A stretch of 64,000 nt of DNA from Lethocerus indicus (taxonomy: Eukaryota; Arthropoda; Insecta; Hemiptera; Belostomatidae). Below are positions 37,762 to 51,940 of the stretch, piece after piece; the first letter of the stretch is position 1, and the number at the start of each line of letters is the position of its first letter. The translations under genes were made by a program, and so were the position numbers. Location of the stretch: assembly GCA_019843655.1 (NCBI GenBank), contig JACDQD010000105.1:1984001-2048000 (forward strand). The letters run 5' to 3'. The notes under the pieces are model-generated. The model worked only from the letters and a program-made list of their open reading frames with translations, did not search any database and was not told the DNA's origin.

Positions 37762-39019
37762 GTGTGTAGGTATGTATAAATACCTTTATAACGGCTCAAA
37801 CTGTGAAACTATAGTACTTACATATCGATATGTAGCAACTACACCCCCAAACATCAATGTTTCATTATCACGTATATGATATCTGATATGTGGTTTTAAT
37901 GTCATCTAAACAAATACAAATTTTTTTTATCAGTGTTGTTTTTATAGGATTTACATAGCACAAATCATATCATTTAAATCTATGCTTAAGAGTCAAGTTA
38001 AAACCAAAAGACGTTAACCAAAAGAGTTAACCAAAACACCCAAGCTACCATTTTTATATTGCTCAAATGTTGGAACTAATTTATAACACTTGTTATGAAC
38101 ATTAACATTCAACAATAATATTAGAATTCATGAAAACATTCATTCAAGTAAAACCTCTACTGTTTATATGTACCGCCTGCACAGTATTTAAAACTAAATA
38201 AATGCACGCAGAGCAGGGAAGCAACAAATTGCGCCGTACAAACAAATAAAAAGGAAAAAACAAAATAATCATAGGTTGGTTGTGAAATGATAAAATATCA
38301 ATATGGTTTATAAAATATTATACAAAACTTCTCAATACCTTGCCTAATTTAGTTTTATTTGTACTGCTAAGATCATAAACAACATGAGATTCATAGTCTT
38401 CAACTTCTATCACTGCATGCCTCATTGAGACAGCCTGAAATAAAATTAAATTGATAGCAATTCATATGATTACATCACTTAATTTGTGACTAAGTAAGCT
38501 AATTGTCAAAAAACAATGCCACAACAGTATAACAAAAAATATAATTGAATTTACTGGGCTATCAATGACAATGTCACAGGACTCTCCTCTCCCTATAATA
38601 TTTTCTTTATTGAACACGACATGCTTCTCTCCACCAATCACTAACTCTGCAACCTATAACAATACATTAAATACCCAAATTGACACCTGATTATCACAAT
38701 CAACATCAGCAAATATTTCATTGACATACATTTTTCAGAACTGCGCCTAAACAATAACCTCCATGAAACCAGAGACTCTCATATTCGTGAAAAACCTGTA
38801 CATCTTTCATTTTCAATCAAACGCTTAAATCCAATTCTTATTATTACGAAATATAATCGAACTACATAATTATAGAACAATATTCCACAATCCGCGCTGA
38901 TAACCGAAGAACTTTGGTGCTGATCTAACGTAACAGTATAAAATTACCTGACAGATTTTATCCAAAACATTAGGCTCGCTGTCGTAACATGTATCTTCCA
39001 AAACTTGCGTATAATTCAT
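27999..39019 (-). CDS. MDC1: Mediator of DNA damage checkpoint protein 1 (MDC1)
   Basis: Sixteen exons, all phase-consistent, predict about 2,488 residues: 39019-38948, 38795-38730, 38653-38555, 38434-38339, 37905-37822, 37543-37501, 36370-36285, 36190-30383, 30307-30268, 30029-29818, 29439-29361 (acceptor uncertain), 29264-29086, 29017-28933, 28837-28685, 28579-28424 and 28207-27999. An FHA domain spans about residues 45-138, with phosphothreonine-binding R68, S82, H85 and N105. A disordered Ser/Thr-rich region follows, with a TQxF array (244-892) and acidic repeats (1012-1249). Tandem BRCT domains occupy about 2293-2488, with vertebrate MDC1 signatures VTDKVRRTIKFLC, CRKAGCF and LLEGWTVYVTP. 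MDC1 binds phosphorylated H2A C-termini at DNA breaks through the BRCT pair and recruits RNF8 and the MRN complex. The start was chosen at 39019 because it puts a TQ site at position 4, as in human MDC1; an upstream in-frame ATG exists at 39055. Confidence 0.93.
28293..28362. repeat. Third copy fragment of the ZSWIM7 upstream repeat
   Basis: In the last MDC1 intron. TTCACACCAATACATGATAA, then AAAACTAGAAAAACTTGCT and AACTGACATTTGAGACA, match 25391-25460 with few changes. It is probably part of an unrecognised interspersed element. Confidence 0.7.
29520..29735. repeat. Possible interspersed-repeat remnant in MDC1 intron
   Basis: The intron between MDC1 exons at 30029-29818 and 29439-29361 contains about 200 bases of higher complexity and GC content than its surroundings (for example TCAGAGGTTCTCCCCAGAGG). 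A plus-strand open frame of 105 codons covers it without matching anything I know. It resembles a SINE or transposon remnant in texture, but I cannot assign a family. Confidence 0.3.
32985..33710 (-). repeat. MDC1: Coding tandem repeat, 109-residue (327-bp) period, in MDC1
   Basis: Two-plus copies of a 109-codon unit in the large MDC1 exon. Each holds a DDEDYSEV or DDEEYSEV block, a basic stretch (KKK...RPRK), and acidic serine clusters of the type SESDSEDSQ or DSDHDSEKE. The block GATCACTATC followed by TTTTCCTTGGACG-like sequence recurs at 33133 and 33460, fixing the period at 327 bp. Such clusters look like casein kinase 2 substrates. Confidence 0.85.
34050..36010 (-). other. MDC1: TQxF phosphosite array of MDC1
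   Basis: About a dozen near-repeats of the form S/T-E/D-M-L-TQ-P/S-F/L/V lie between residues 244 and 892. Six match TQxF strictly (TQSF twice, TQPF twice, TQTF, TQQF). Others are TQPL, TQPV, TQAL and TQTL. In vertebrate MDC1, ATM phosphorylates TQxF sites and the RNF8 FHA domain binds them. Here the spacing is 30-100 residues and the flanks are conserved (SEMLTQ), which suggests duplication of one motif. Confidence 0.8.
36681..36765 (-). mobile_element. tRNA-related SINE-like fragment
   Basis: On the minus strand GGTTCCATGG is followed by TGGCTCAGTGGCTAGAG, a perfect polymerase III A-box (TGGCTCAGTGG) in tRNA-like context. The rest does not fold as a tRNA. On its far side is a hairpin TTTGGCACT-ATC-AGTGCCAAA (36682-36702). 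An intact tRNA is excluded because no B-box stands at the right distance on the same strand. It lies in the MDC1 intron just upstream of the exon ending at 36370. Confidence 0.5.
37729..37758. repeat. (TA)n microsatellite in MDC1 intron
   Basis: About 14 TA units, followed by a short TGTGTAGG-type tail. Confidence 0.9.
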
Positions 39020-39322
39020 TTCTGAAACATTAATAGTACGTATGGGACAACGCACTTTATCTGTTTACCAGTTCATCAAAATTGCGGGAACTGCGGAACG
39101 AGATATAAACACGAGCGCAGTCTCCGAGTTTATACAAGTTGTATGGTGAGGTAAAGTGCATTAGGTATAATTGTAGTGTTTGGATGTCAGGTGACACCCA
39201 TTTTGTTTGTTGTTTTTTCTCGTGCCCAGAGCGTCGCGGGTGTTTATTACAGCGGAGATTGTGGGTTCCTTCTGTTCCTCGAATAGTTTTCTAGATAGGA
39301 AGAGCCGGCCGACCCGCCAGAG
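39020..39322. promoter_or_regulatory. Bidirectional promoter between MDC1 and tetraspanin
   Basis: Only 303 bases separate the chosen start codons of the two divergent genes. The interval is GC-richer than flanking introns and holds GCGGGAACTGCGGAACG and GCGTCGCGGG blocks without a TATA box, as expected for a housekeeping-type divergent promoter. A TTTCAG just before the MDC1 ATG could instead be an acceptor of a 5' untranslated intron. Confidence 0.6.
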
Positions 39323-41825
39323 ATGGATTCAATAGGGATGAGCTGTATCAAATACCTGCTGTTCTTGTTCAACCTTTTATTCGCCGTAAGTAAAACACCG
39401 CTTGTCCGCCTTTCATACCGCTTTTGCCTTGCCCGGTGCAATTATGAGCCCGAATCTTGCCGTTTCCAGATTTCTGGTATTGTCGTGCTGACCATCGGCA
39501 TTATGATCCAACAGATGTACAACAATTATTCAGTTTTCATTGATGAAAAATTCATTTCCGCTCCTGGAATATTCATCGTCGTCGGAATCTTCATATTCGT
39601 TATCGCGTTTTTCGGATGTTGTGGAGCGATAAATGAGAGCAATTACATGTTGATTACGGTAAGCCTATGTTCATTTTATTAATAGTGCCTTATTACTTTT
39701 GTCACACTTAAAATTTGTAATAAATGCGTTGTAATGTAGGTTTTTGCAATGTAGGTGGCTGAAAAGTGTATAAACAATGAACTGTAACTGAAATTCTTTG
39801 TAAACGATCAGTTTTGTATCAATATTCATTGAAAGAACACACCTTGGCTGTGTTAATAGGAAGTTTAGAATTATGTAGTCTGTGTTCCTTAAATGTTATC
39901 ACTTATTGACTAAAACGTGGACATTTGTATTAATTGCTTCATTTTGTTCAAATATCTTAAGATGCTTGCTTTATTGAATTAGTGTCTAATTATGAGCATA
40001 TTGACTAATGCTTGTTTTATTATAATTAATTAGGTAACATTACTAAAATTAATTATTATATGGGTTTCCATTTATCAATAAATAAATAGTTTGTATTATT
40101 TTAGTTTGCAGTTCTACTTTGCCTCATATTTATATCTGAGACTGCTGGAGGCATTGGTGGTTATATAATGAAAGATGACATATATAGTATGCTTGAAACT
40201 CGTATGAACAGCTCATTGAAATCTTATAATTCAAATGTTTATTATGCAAAAACATGGAACGCTCTTCAGTACGATGTAAGTTATAATCCTAGATTTAATC
40301 AATGTTTAATTTCTAGTTATCCATTATAACTTTAGTCTTTTATTGCTTTATTTCTGCATATATTGCAGAAATAAAGCAATTACCTTTATATACTGCATTC
40401 TCTTACTACCTATTTTTATATTTGTAATCTATATTTTACTTGTGCCCATTTCATTTCATCATAATTGTTTCTGAGGTATTGGTAATGATAAATACTTAAT
40501 TTTTAATTCATGTAAGGGGTAATTTCACTTGTAACATTTGTCTGTATGCATTTGTCAGTTTATTTTAATTCTTTGTCAGAAGTAGGAAATGTATACTAAC
40601 ATACAAGCTTCAAGCCTCAGGTTTTTAACACAAGTACATCATTTAAGGCAGGACCACTTAATTTTTCAGTGTTGATTGTTTATGAGTACAGTACTGTCAT
40701 TTATAACTGAGAGTATGAGTATGAAATTATATATAGGTACATTAATTATTTGTTTATTACTCAGTTTCAGCCTAATTCAAGTTTTCTTGTCCCTTATACC
40801 AGATACTTTATTGAATCTATAAGTCATTATAAAAAAGTAAGATGTTGTGGAAAAAAGGTCTCATATATATGATATTATACTTTGCATGTGCAGATTTTAG
40901 CTAAAGGATGGGATACCCTCAATGATAGGGTACTTTACTAAGGTTTATTTTTGCCAAATTGTTTTCTTTTTCTTGGTTCCATTATTAAGTTATTTAAAAT
41001 TACAGTTTTATGAAACATGGCATTTTAAACAAATGAAACTATTGTCATAATTTTCTATTCCTTGATTTAATTTATATCCAAGGTATTATTTTTAAAGGAG
41101 TGGACTACTAGTAATATCGAATTGAGTATTACATTTTTTTAATTTTACATCTCCCCCATTCTAGTTTTCCTGTTGTGGAGTGAAATCTCTTAATGATTGG
41201 GTCAGCATATATCCAAATGGATCAGTTCCACATTCTTGCTGTACTGGTATAGCAACAGATGAACGTTGTATTCCTAAAGAGGCATGGAAAGAAGGATGTC
41301 TTCAAGCAATACTTGAACGCAACACTTTGCTAATTGTCAGTTTTGGAATTGCTGTTGCTGTTGTTCAGGTAAGATTAATTTTCAGCCAGTTGTTTTATTT
41401 GAAAAGCATAAACAGTTATTATTCATTTTACTTAGTTACTTTTTCAGTCTATCGTTTTAAAAGTTCTAATATTTCTAATATTCTAATATTTTATTTTGTG
41501 ATTAATTAGGGTAGAGTTTCATATTTAGTCTTCATTTTTCATTCATTCATTTAATATAAATCGGTAAATAATGCTTACCATAATATTTATACCCATGCTC
41601 TTTGTCATGCATCATTAGTCAGCACTTTATGGGGAGCGTATTGTGTAATTGACCTAGAGTGAATAGTGTAAAGAAATTTATTTTATATGTATGTGTAAAT
41701 AGTCACTTGTATTTGTGGTTTTAATCATAAGTCCATTTTTTTAAATAAATTTCTTTTTTCAGTTCATCGGTGTTATCTTTGCATGTTGTTTATCACGTTC
41801 CATTCGTCAGTATGAGACTGTGTGA
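39323..41825 (+). CDS. Tetraspanin (CD63/Tsp42E-like)
   Basis: Five exons, all phase 0: 39323-39385, 39470-39658, 40105-40275, 41165-41368 and 41763-41825, giving 229 residues, typical for the family. Four membrane helices are evident: about residues 9-35, 52-75 (ending FFGCCGA), 83-105, and 190-220 (ending FACCLSRSIRQYE). The large extracellular loop carries the diagnostic CCG motif (FSCCGV) plus a CC pair (HSCCTG) and two further cysteines (ERCIP, EGCL), a six-cysteine loop. An N-glycosylation sequon (MNSS) precedes it. Tetraspanins organise membrane microdomains and partner with integrins and other receptors. The arrangement MSCIKYLLFLFN at the N-terminus resembles the insect Tsp42E/CD63 group, but the exact member is undecided. 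An AATAAA at 42699 ends a 3' UTR of about 0.9 kb. Confidence 0.9.
40342..40380. repeat. Perfect 17-bp inverted repeat with 5-base loop
   Basis: ATTGCTTTATTTCTGCA (40342-40358), loop TATAT, then the exact reverse complement (40364-40380), in tetraspanin intron 3. Confidence 0.9.
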
Positions 41826-42698
41826 GAGAACTGTTTATTATTAATCTGAACCAACTGACCCACCAGATTCTTTTTGGCTGCATACAGATGAAGCTATCAG
41901 ACTCACATTCAGCAGAAGTTTTAACTTTGACTTGTGCCTGTCAATACATTTATAAATTATGACTGAAATATTCATGTTATCATTGTAAGTGTATATTTGC
42001 ATTTCATATTCCAGTACAAATTTTTTATTTTGGCTGTGACTTTATTTCTTACAATTGTTGGACGGTACCTAATTTAACATATGTTGTGACTGATGTGACT
42101 TTTTCTTCTGCTGATTGGGGTCATTGTTACACTTTTTAACATTTGAAGTAAATCATTTATGTACTTGTGAAAATCTCTAATTAATGTTAGGTATTTTAGG
42201 AAATTATCAACCACAGCTCTGTGTGCAACCATGTCTTTGTAATTGTTATTTATTGTCTTTGTAATGTTAAGTCTGTACTGTGCCACCAGTATTCAAGTTC
42301 ACTATTGATGGACATCATTTTCTAGTGTTTTTATTTATTTTCCTGCTGTATTAGTTTCACTACTTTATTTTATACTAAAAATGTATTTATTTTTTATTAG
42401 TTATCTTAAAATCAAACATTTTTTTTAATTTAATGCTGTTTTTGTTAATGTTGAGCAATTAGGCTGTGTAATTTTTTTACCATTTTGATATTTTATACTT
42501 TTTTTATACTATATATATATTAGCTTATTTAAAACATATGTGAGAACTTTTGTATTGAATAGAACCCTTGATTTAAAATTAGCTTAAGTAAGATATTTAT
42601 ATATTGTACAAGTGTAACTGTATAACCAAAGCATTTTTTATCTATATATTACATTTCTGTGAAAATACTTGCATTCCATTTAAAAAACAAAACATTTC

Positions 42699-42704
42699 AA
42701 TAAA
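42699..42704 (+). terminator. Polyadenylation signal AATAAA of the tetraspanin gene
   Basis: Canonical hexamer followed within 25 bases by a T/G-rich stretch (TTGATTTGTTGTTTTTAGG), the expected downstream element. Confidence 0.6.
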
Positions 42705-42729
42705 GATTTTGATATTGATTTGTTGTTTT

Positions 42730-44956
42730 TAGGGGTCCCTATAGTTTTGAGTTTTTTATTATTCTCTTTCTGATACAGTGGCAGTTGGGATTGAAGGTCT
42801 TTCTCAAAGTTGCATTAATTTAGACAAGAGCCAGTTGTAATGTAGGTTCTAGTAATACACCCCATCTGAAACTTGAGTATTAATTGACTTGCTATTTAAT
42901 TCTATAGCATAGGAGAATTGTATTAAAAATGTTAATGTAAATGGACTGAAATTAATTTGTTGGAAATTATTAACAATTGAATGGTTTCAATGAAAAATAA
43001 ATTTCAATAGTAGTCAATACATTTCTCCAATTTTTCAGATGAACATAAAAAAAGTTAGTCTTCGAGAAAAAAGTGACTTATCTAAGTAAAAAAGTCTCAT
43101 TTTCTTTTTTTTATTTAATTAAATATACAGTTTTAGTACTTGAAATATAAACAAAACTGTCTATTACCTAAATACATTGATATGGAACTTAGACAACAAT
43201 ACTTCAAATAAGGCTTATTCGTAACATCTACCCTGCTGCAAAACAGGAAACATTGTAATGAATTAAGCCACATTAAAAAGTATTGCTAAACATTTGATAC
43301 ACTCATCTAATGCACTAAATGATGTTAAAACATATTTGTGTCCTAACCAGTAATAACAGTCACAAACTCCCATTTACTTAAGTATTGATGCAGAATGCCA
43401 TATGTTTATAATTCCATTTCATAAACATACATCTATTCAGTACAGTAGACATACTAAGTAAGGAAGAACTTACCAGGATTTAGCAAGCAACTATTATAGC
43501 TACATCAATACTTTCACATCACAGGAGAACTTTGCTGATTCTATTGGTCTAAAATAACAATTACTGGTTGTAATTTGGAGTGCTTATTAATGAATGGAAA
43601 AGACATTTCAGATTAATACTTCCACTTATAACATAAAAGCACAACTCCTGCCATTTATTAAATATTATCTAAATAAGAATGGTATGAATGAACAGCCATT
43701 AATAAATTGTACTGTTCACAAATCATACTCTAATTACTTAAAAATTCAGAATCCTCTTCTTTTATTCAAAACTGCAGTCACCATGCTGCTTCTTGCACTA
43801 CAAGTTTCCACTAGACTTCACATACTTCAATTACATTTGGCTTAGGTTTTTAGATGCAATGCATTAAATAAAATTAAATGTTAACTGTAATTCATTATTG
43901 CCACCCATTTTAATGTGTACATTATTTAATTGAAGCAACTGAATGATGCTACATAATTAACTATTACATACTCATATTCACGGATCAGACTTAAAATATT
44001 TGCATCAAGACTGAAATAGCTGCTCAAGTAAAACTATGACTATAATTAATGTAATGAAAAGCCAATGATGATGCAAATCTTCATAATTTTAACCTATTAT
44101 GATTCTATCAAATATTGAAATATTTTTTTCTACACAAAAACTAATATTATCACGTCATTATGAAATGAAAAGCATTAACATTCATCACATCTTAAAAATT
44201 ATAGAAAGCAATCTTTTCAACAAAACAACTTTTTATTTGTTATAACCGATAACTATATATTTAAGGTTGATTATTTTTGTAAAAATGTTCATATCTGTAC
44301 ATGATAATTCATAACCAGAAGTTAAATCCTGCATTTGATTTGAACACGACAGCTGGAAGTATTATAACAGTGCACAAGAAAATATTTAAAATTCTTTATT
44401 AAAATTCAAAAGAAATATTTTTGACAAATTTAAAAAGTAACTTATCGACAGTTTGTAAAAACCTTCCGAGCATTTACAGCAAAAACAATTTCCAAAATAC
44501 AGATATTACAATACGCATCAAGTTCATACACAGATATGGGCAAAGCTATACCTTAACCTAGGAACATTGTCCTTCAAACAAATTGAACTATATATAGGAC
44601 AAAGAATTCACAAATGGGATTACAACTACACACTTGATGGAAAACGAGTGAATAAATGACAATTCGTTGCACCCATTGTTATCTAATGGGGGAAACACAT
44701 GAAAAACACTTAGTTACTAGTATACATGAACAGTAATTCCATTTGTTGGTCAGCATTGGGAAAACCTCTGTCTTATATATTAAACAGGGATTTTGCTTAG
44801 AATTCAATATTTTGCCTGTATATTGGTTATAATTAAACTAAGTAAAATAAAGTGTAGTTCAGAAGAGGTAGAGAGCATAATGAGCACAGTGGCAGGAACT
44901 AGGCTGGTTTTCCCAATGTCTTCAAAGTGATTTCACATCACGACCTTGTTATGAAA
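42730..44956. other. 3' untranslated region of the E2 gene and intergenic DNA
   Basis: No coding signal. Minus-strand AATAAA candidates (TTTATT on the plus strand) include those near 44392 and 43653. Several could serve the E2 gene at 44957, so the 3' UTR may be long. Confidence 0.4.
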
Positions 44957-46836
<1,880 letters not shown>

Positions 46837-46848
46837 TGTCACAGCCAA

Positions 46849-48723
46849 CTAGAAAAAATGCACTTTATCTATTACCATAAAATTAAATTTAGGACAAGTA
46901 CGACCAATGTGACTGGTCAAACTGGTACCTGTATTTGTCCAAAATTAAACAGAACAAGAGGTAAATCAGAGTACATCCATCACATCACAAATATTGACAG
47001 ATTACTTACATAAAAATAATATATAAAATATTACTGATTGAGTACAAATAATGCCAATTTTCTTTCAATTTTTGTAGTTGTATTAACAATACGAATAACA
47101 AATTACCTTTTTATAAACTATACATATTATTATTTATGTACATGATATGTGCTATACACCTGCAGTTCAGGGGTATATGGAACAAAATTATTCAGAAATA
47201 ATACTTGTAAGCACATACATCCACACACCATAAGTAAGAATGTACACGAATATATGTTTCAATACTCTACTGGGCCCAAAAATAGATATTTCACTTCATG
47301 CTTATGCACCTATTAAAAAATCAAATTGCCTTCATGATGGCTTATGCATTCAATGAAAAGATTAATGTTATCTAACAATGGTATTACAAAAAACAAAATA
47401 ATCTCAGAACAAGTTTAAATTAAGGTCTACAAAAAGAAATTAAAGACATTGTAAAATATCAGTAAAATCAATTGCATGAAAAAGCGAATGGTAATTCAAC
47501 CTGCGTTATACTGAGGGACACTAAGAAACTGTTTTTAGAATCAAAATTCTCTATTGCAACTATTGATATTTTTTTAGCTCTCATTACAACCAATTGCTTA
47601 TGCAAGAAATTGCCTGTATAAAATAAAAGAAACTACAGAATAGTTACAAACACACATTGTGTTACTTTAAATGAAGGAAACAAAAAAAATTGAATGAGGA
47701 TAATAGGAAAATAGTTCATAATAGTGATACATTCGGATGTAATATTCTTTAGGCTACACGAAACAAAGAATATATTTTTAAAATGTATACAAATGAATGC
47801 TATTTAAGTGTTATAAGCTCAAATGCTCAATAACATGAACTGACTAATATTAAGTAACGGTTATATTAAAATAAAGTTTTGGCCATTACTCAATATTTGA
47901 GTCCACATTTTGAATGTGCCTTGTAAAACAATTCACATTGTGAGAACCACTGATCAACAGAATGTTCTCCAACAGATTAACAAAATATGTCATAACATCT
48001 GAAATTAATGAGTTGATGTAAAAAATGAAACTCAGTTAAAACCCAGTCAACCCAAATTTTATGTCACTCAAATGACAGCTACATCAATAATAAAAGTGAA
48101 GACAAAGTGTATACACTTCATAAGTGTTTTCAACAAAGGTAACTAAACAAAAAAACAATTGAAACAAACTCACAAAATAACGTGTAATCAGTGATGAACA
48201 GCAGGACACAATTAACGCAAATAAAAAACTGTTAGAGAGCAAGATATGTGATCAGAATCAAGACTTTTGAGGTTATGACTAGACCACATCTGAATATATA
48301 TTAAACATTGAGAAATGAACCCGAGACCGAATAATTATACTTTTTTCAGAACCAGGGCACATTATTTAAATGAGAAGATCCGAGAATTGATTCGAATGTT
48401 AAAAAATAACACCAACAACCTTCTATGTTTTCCTAAAAACATGCAACATTGGGTGGCACGAAGTGCGGTCCTCGCGTTGTAGCCCTCGGAAAATTTCCCC
48501 TAGGAAATCGATTAAATACTCAAAACTTGAAGAGTTATTTGTCCCGGACGGTAAACTGTACGCAGCGGACAACTTGACGACGACCACACCTCAGTTACAT
48601 TTAACAATAGGCAATACCGTAATGAACGATCGCAAGCGGTGTACAATTACTGAACGGGGATCGCCAAAAGAAAAAAAATAATATATAAGAATGAGCAATC
48701 AGCGATGCGATGGACGGACTTAC
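46849..48723 (-). other. Probable 5' intron of the E2 gene
   Basis: AT-rich with no open frame. Bounded by an acceptor at 46849 and a good minus-strand donor (CG|GTAAGTCC) at 48723, so most likely the intron separating a noncoding first exon from the coding part. Confidence 0.5.
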
Positions 48724-48840
48724 CGAATAAAAGATCTGAAGTTCAGAAACGAACCCCGGAGGAGTAGGACTTAACAAATTGTACAACGCATTTCCAATAT
48801 GTAACAAGCTACACCGGGCCGGCGGCCATGAATATTTTCA
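48724..48840 (-). other. Ubc2: Probable noncoding first exon and promoter region of the E2 gene
   Basis: A minus-strand donor GTAAGTCC ends this exon at 48724. The 5' boundary is a guess. Sequence around 48.4-49.0 kb is GC-richer (ACCGGGCCGGCGGCC, AACGGCCGGTG), consistent with a TATA-less promoter. Confidence 0.4.
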
Positions 48841-50758
48841 CAGTAGCAAATGAATCTAAAATTGTCTTAAGATGTTTATATTTAGATTCGAAATGTGCAA
48901 CGACACAAAAAACGGCCGGTGAAAATTTAAATCGAAGAGTGAATTAAAAATAGTGCAATCGGTGAGAATACCTCACGGCGACGGGAGGAAAAAACCGCAT
49001 TAGCTCATTAAACGCAGAGGGGTGTTCACCACTATACCGACGGCAGCCCACCACTACCTAGACATATATACAAACAAAGAGGTTTTGCCCAGGTTCCTTT
49101 TTTGTTTTCTTCTCGTCTACCCTACAACAATACTTCGATTATTCGCTTTTTCAATACACGTCGCCTTCCTTAATAATACCAATTACTACAGTATAATAAT
49201 TCAATTGCAGCAAATTACGCTTAGATGGCTGAAAATGATTTACTTTTTTAATTACGTTTTAGTTATAAACTTGGACTCTGCCCACTTTTCATCCCTGAAA
49301 AATTGGTTCGTTGTTTAGTAAAATAACAGGGACGTTCGTCATAATAGTATGTTTAATGCCTACATTGTCCAGAAAACAAGACAGGATGTATAGTTACGAA
49401 AATTCGTAATAATAATCAAATTTTATATTTTTTTTTGTGTTACCAAATAAGTATTTGAATATAGTCTATAGTGCACGTACTACTGCCATTTCATGTATAT
49501 AAGCAAGACAATCTAATCCTGTAACATAGCAGACATTCATAGGTTCAAGTCTTTGGCAGAAAAATTTGTTTTTTTTTTATTGAGGAAATTATATTTACAT
49601 CCTTTATTGTCAATATATGGATTCTTAACTCTTATATGCCCTAGGTAATAAATTAATTTTTAAAAGTATGCTCTTGACAAGCTAGAATCAAAATAAAATT
49701 ATTTCAGAATGAGAAACTGTATTGACTTAATAAAAAATATAAAGACTATTTTACTCAGCTCTAAAGGACTATTATTAACAGATTATTCTTTGTGTAATTC
49801 TTTGATTTTCATGTTTACTTAATCGATACTATTCATTAAGTTTAAAAACATTTGTTCAGTCAGTTTTCTGATTTATTTATTTAGTCTTTTGAAATATCAA
49901 AATTCAGGACATAAAACAGGTATGCTCCAAAAATTCTAATAATTATTATTTGAAATATTTATTTATTTTTTTCACAAAAAATGTTAAAACCAGTATTAAC
50001 CATTAAGACATAATATTGATAATGATCATGAAAGTATCTACCCTGATGCAATAATTTTCATGGTATAAAGGAACATAAAATAGAAGTGGTCTTATTCAGC
50101 ATACAATTCAATGTTTTATGTAAAGTAATAATAGAAAAATTTACCATAGGTTGAACATAAAAATACAACATATAAACATAAACACATATAAATTGTCCTT
50201 TTAATTGTGTGTAGAACTAATGAAGAAATAAACCATTTCTGCTCATAGCAACAATTAAAATTCCATAATCTTGCAAGTTTTATTTTTAATACACATATAT
50301 CAAATTATACATTTATATTCACTTAAAATTATTTTATATTTTAATATTCCACCCCAAAATAGAGAAATGAATGAAAAATTGTCACAGTTTGATAGATTAA
50401 AATGAAATGGCATTTGTACCAGATTTGTTGACATTGAATACATGTTTCATAGGCACAGAATAGTATTTATGAATAATTCCTGCATCATTGTCTAGAAATA
50501 TAAAACTAAAACTATTTGACAAGTAGTGCTTATGCAATGCAAGTGGATGTAGTTGCCAACAACATATACACTCCCAACTTAGAATTGGTTCAACTAGTCA
50601 TTCTTCTATATTGGATATATTCAAATTGAATTTCATCTAAATGTTTAAAAACAAAACTAAAACATATCTATACCACCACTATTAATTAATGATTCACTGA
50701 TTGTTTATAATTCTGCATAATATTTACTAAATATGCACACAATTAAATACATTAATCG

Positions 50759-50814
<56 letters not shown>

Positions 50815-51559
50815 TCAATTAATGTATTTAATAATTTACCAAAATTCATTGAAGTTAATATGAACTTAATATCCATAACACTCACAACTACATTGTAAGA
50901 ATCCACTTAATGCTGTACTAGCTTCATATCTAATTATTGGAGGGCACAGTAGAACTAATTTATATTATCATATACTGACTGCAGTGGAAAAAAAAATCCA
51001 CCTTACTCTTATTATTTTTTCTTAGATGCTCATTGTAGTGAGAGATGATTGTTAAGTCGAGTTAAGATCACAGAACTTAGATGTCTGGAGCCCTTAAGGG
51101 AGGGGTTGGCAACACTTTGTCAAGAAGGGCACAATTGAAAATATGAAAATCACTAAGGGCGATTTAACGTCAAAGTGGACAGACCTTTGACCAGTGTGCA
51201 GAAGAAGAAACATTGCAAGGAAGAATGTCCAGGTCATATGAGTCAATTATACGAATCTACCATTACAGTCTGGACCTTAAAATGAATAACAAGATAATTC
51301 GTGACAAGTAACTGTTGTGATCTAATAACTCATTAATGACAAACTTCAATAACAATGTGGATTAATTAATTACGAGCATCGAATTAATAGTTCCTATCGT
51401 AGGCACAATAAACTTGTAATTATTAATGTTGCTTCTTGTACCATTCATTATTAACATAGAATTAGTAAGTTATCTAACTGTAAATACCTATCTCCATTCA
51501 GTTATGGATAAAACAATAAACAGGACAGTGATCTTGATACAACACACACATTTGGATTA
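48841..51559. other. Intergenic DNA
   Basis: No gene seen. Open frames are short and unrelated to known families. It contains the (TA)n tract at 50766-50813 and, near 51.1 kb, a short GC-richer patch without identified function. Confidence 0.5.
50766..50813. repeat. (TA)n microsatellite
   Basis: About 24 uninterrupted TA units. Confidence 0.95.
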
Positions 51560-51642
51560 GGGTGAATTGGGGTAAATCGGGGGTGAATGGGAATGAATGG
51601 TGAATGGGGGTGGATAGGGGAGAATTGGGGTGAATTCACCCT
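51560..51642 (+). repeat. Degenerate GGGTGAAT repeat with G-quadruplex pattern
   Basis: An imperfect 8-10 base repeat (GGGTGAATT, GGGGTAAATC, GGGGGTGAAT, GGGGTGGATA, GGGGAGAATT, GGGGTGAATT). The first four G-runs at 51560-51591 have loops of 6, 6 and 5 bases, fitting the standard quadruplex rule; three more follow. It lies about 450 bases upstream of the secreted-protein gene. Confidence 0.8.
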
Positions 51643-51940
51643 ATTCAAATTTGTTTGAACTTATTTGAATTGATTCGGATATATTTGAATTTATTATATA
51701 CAAATATTATATAAATAAATAATTAGGTAACAAAGATGCCTTGTATGTATGCCTATTAAAAGAAATTCTGATGGAAGCATAAATTAACATAAGTTAATTA
51801 GTGTAGTAAATAGTAGATCAATCTCAGTGAATTTAATGATAACGGGTATTCGGAGTGAAGCGTTTACATTGTGTGATTATATATTTAGATAATATAATTA
51901 GATATTTAACCATTTTGTTTTTATATATCCTCATATCCTT

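Noticed and set aside
38730..38810. MDC1 start at the ATG at 38810 (MKDVQVF...)
   Set aside because: An acceptor (GATGTACAG) within this stretch joins in phase to the upstream exon 39019-38948, which has an excellent donor and yields an MDC1-like N-terminus with a TQ at position 4.
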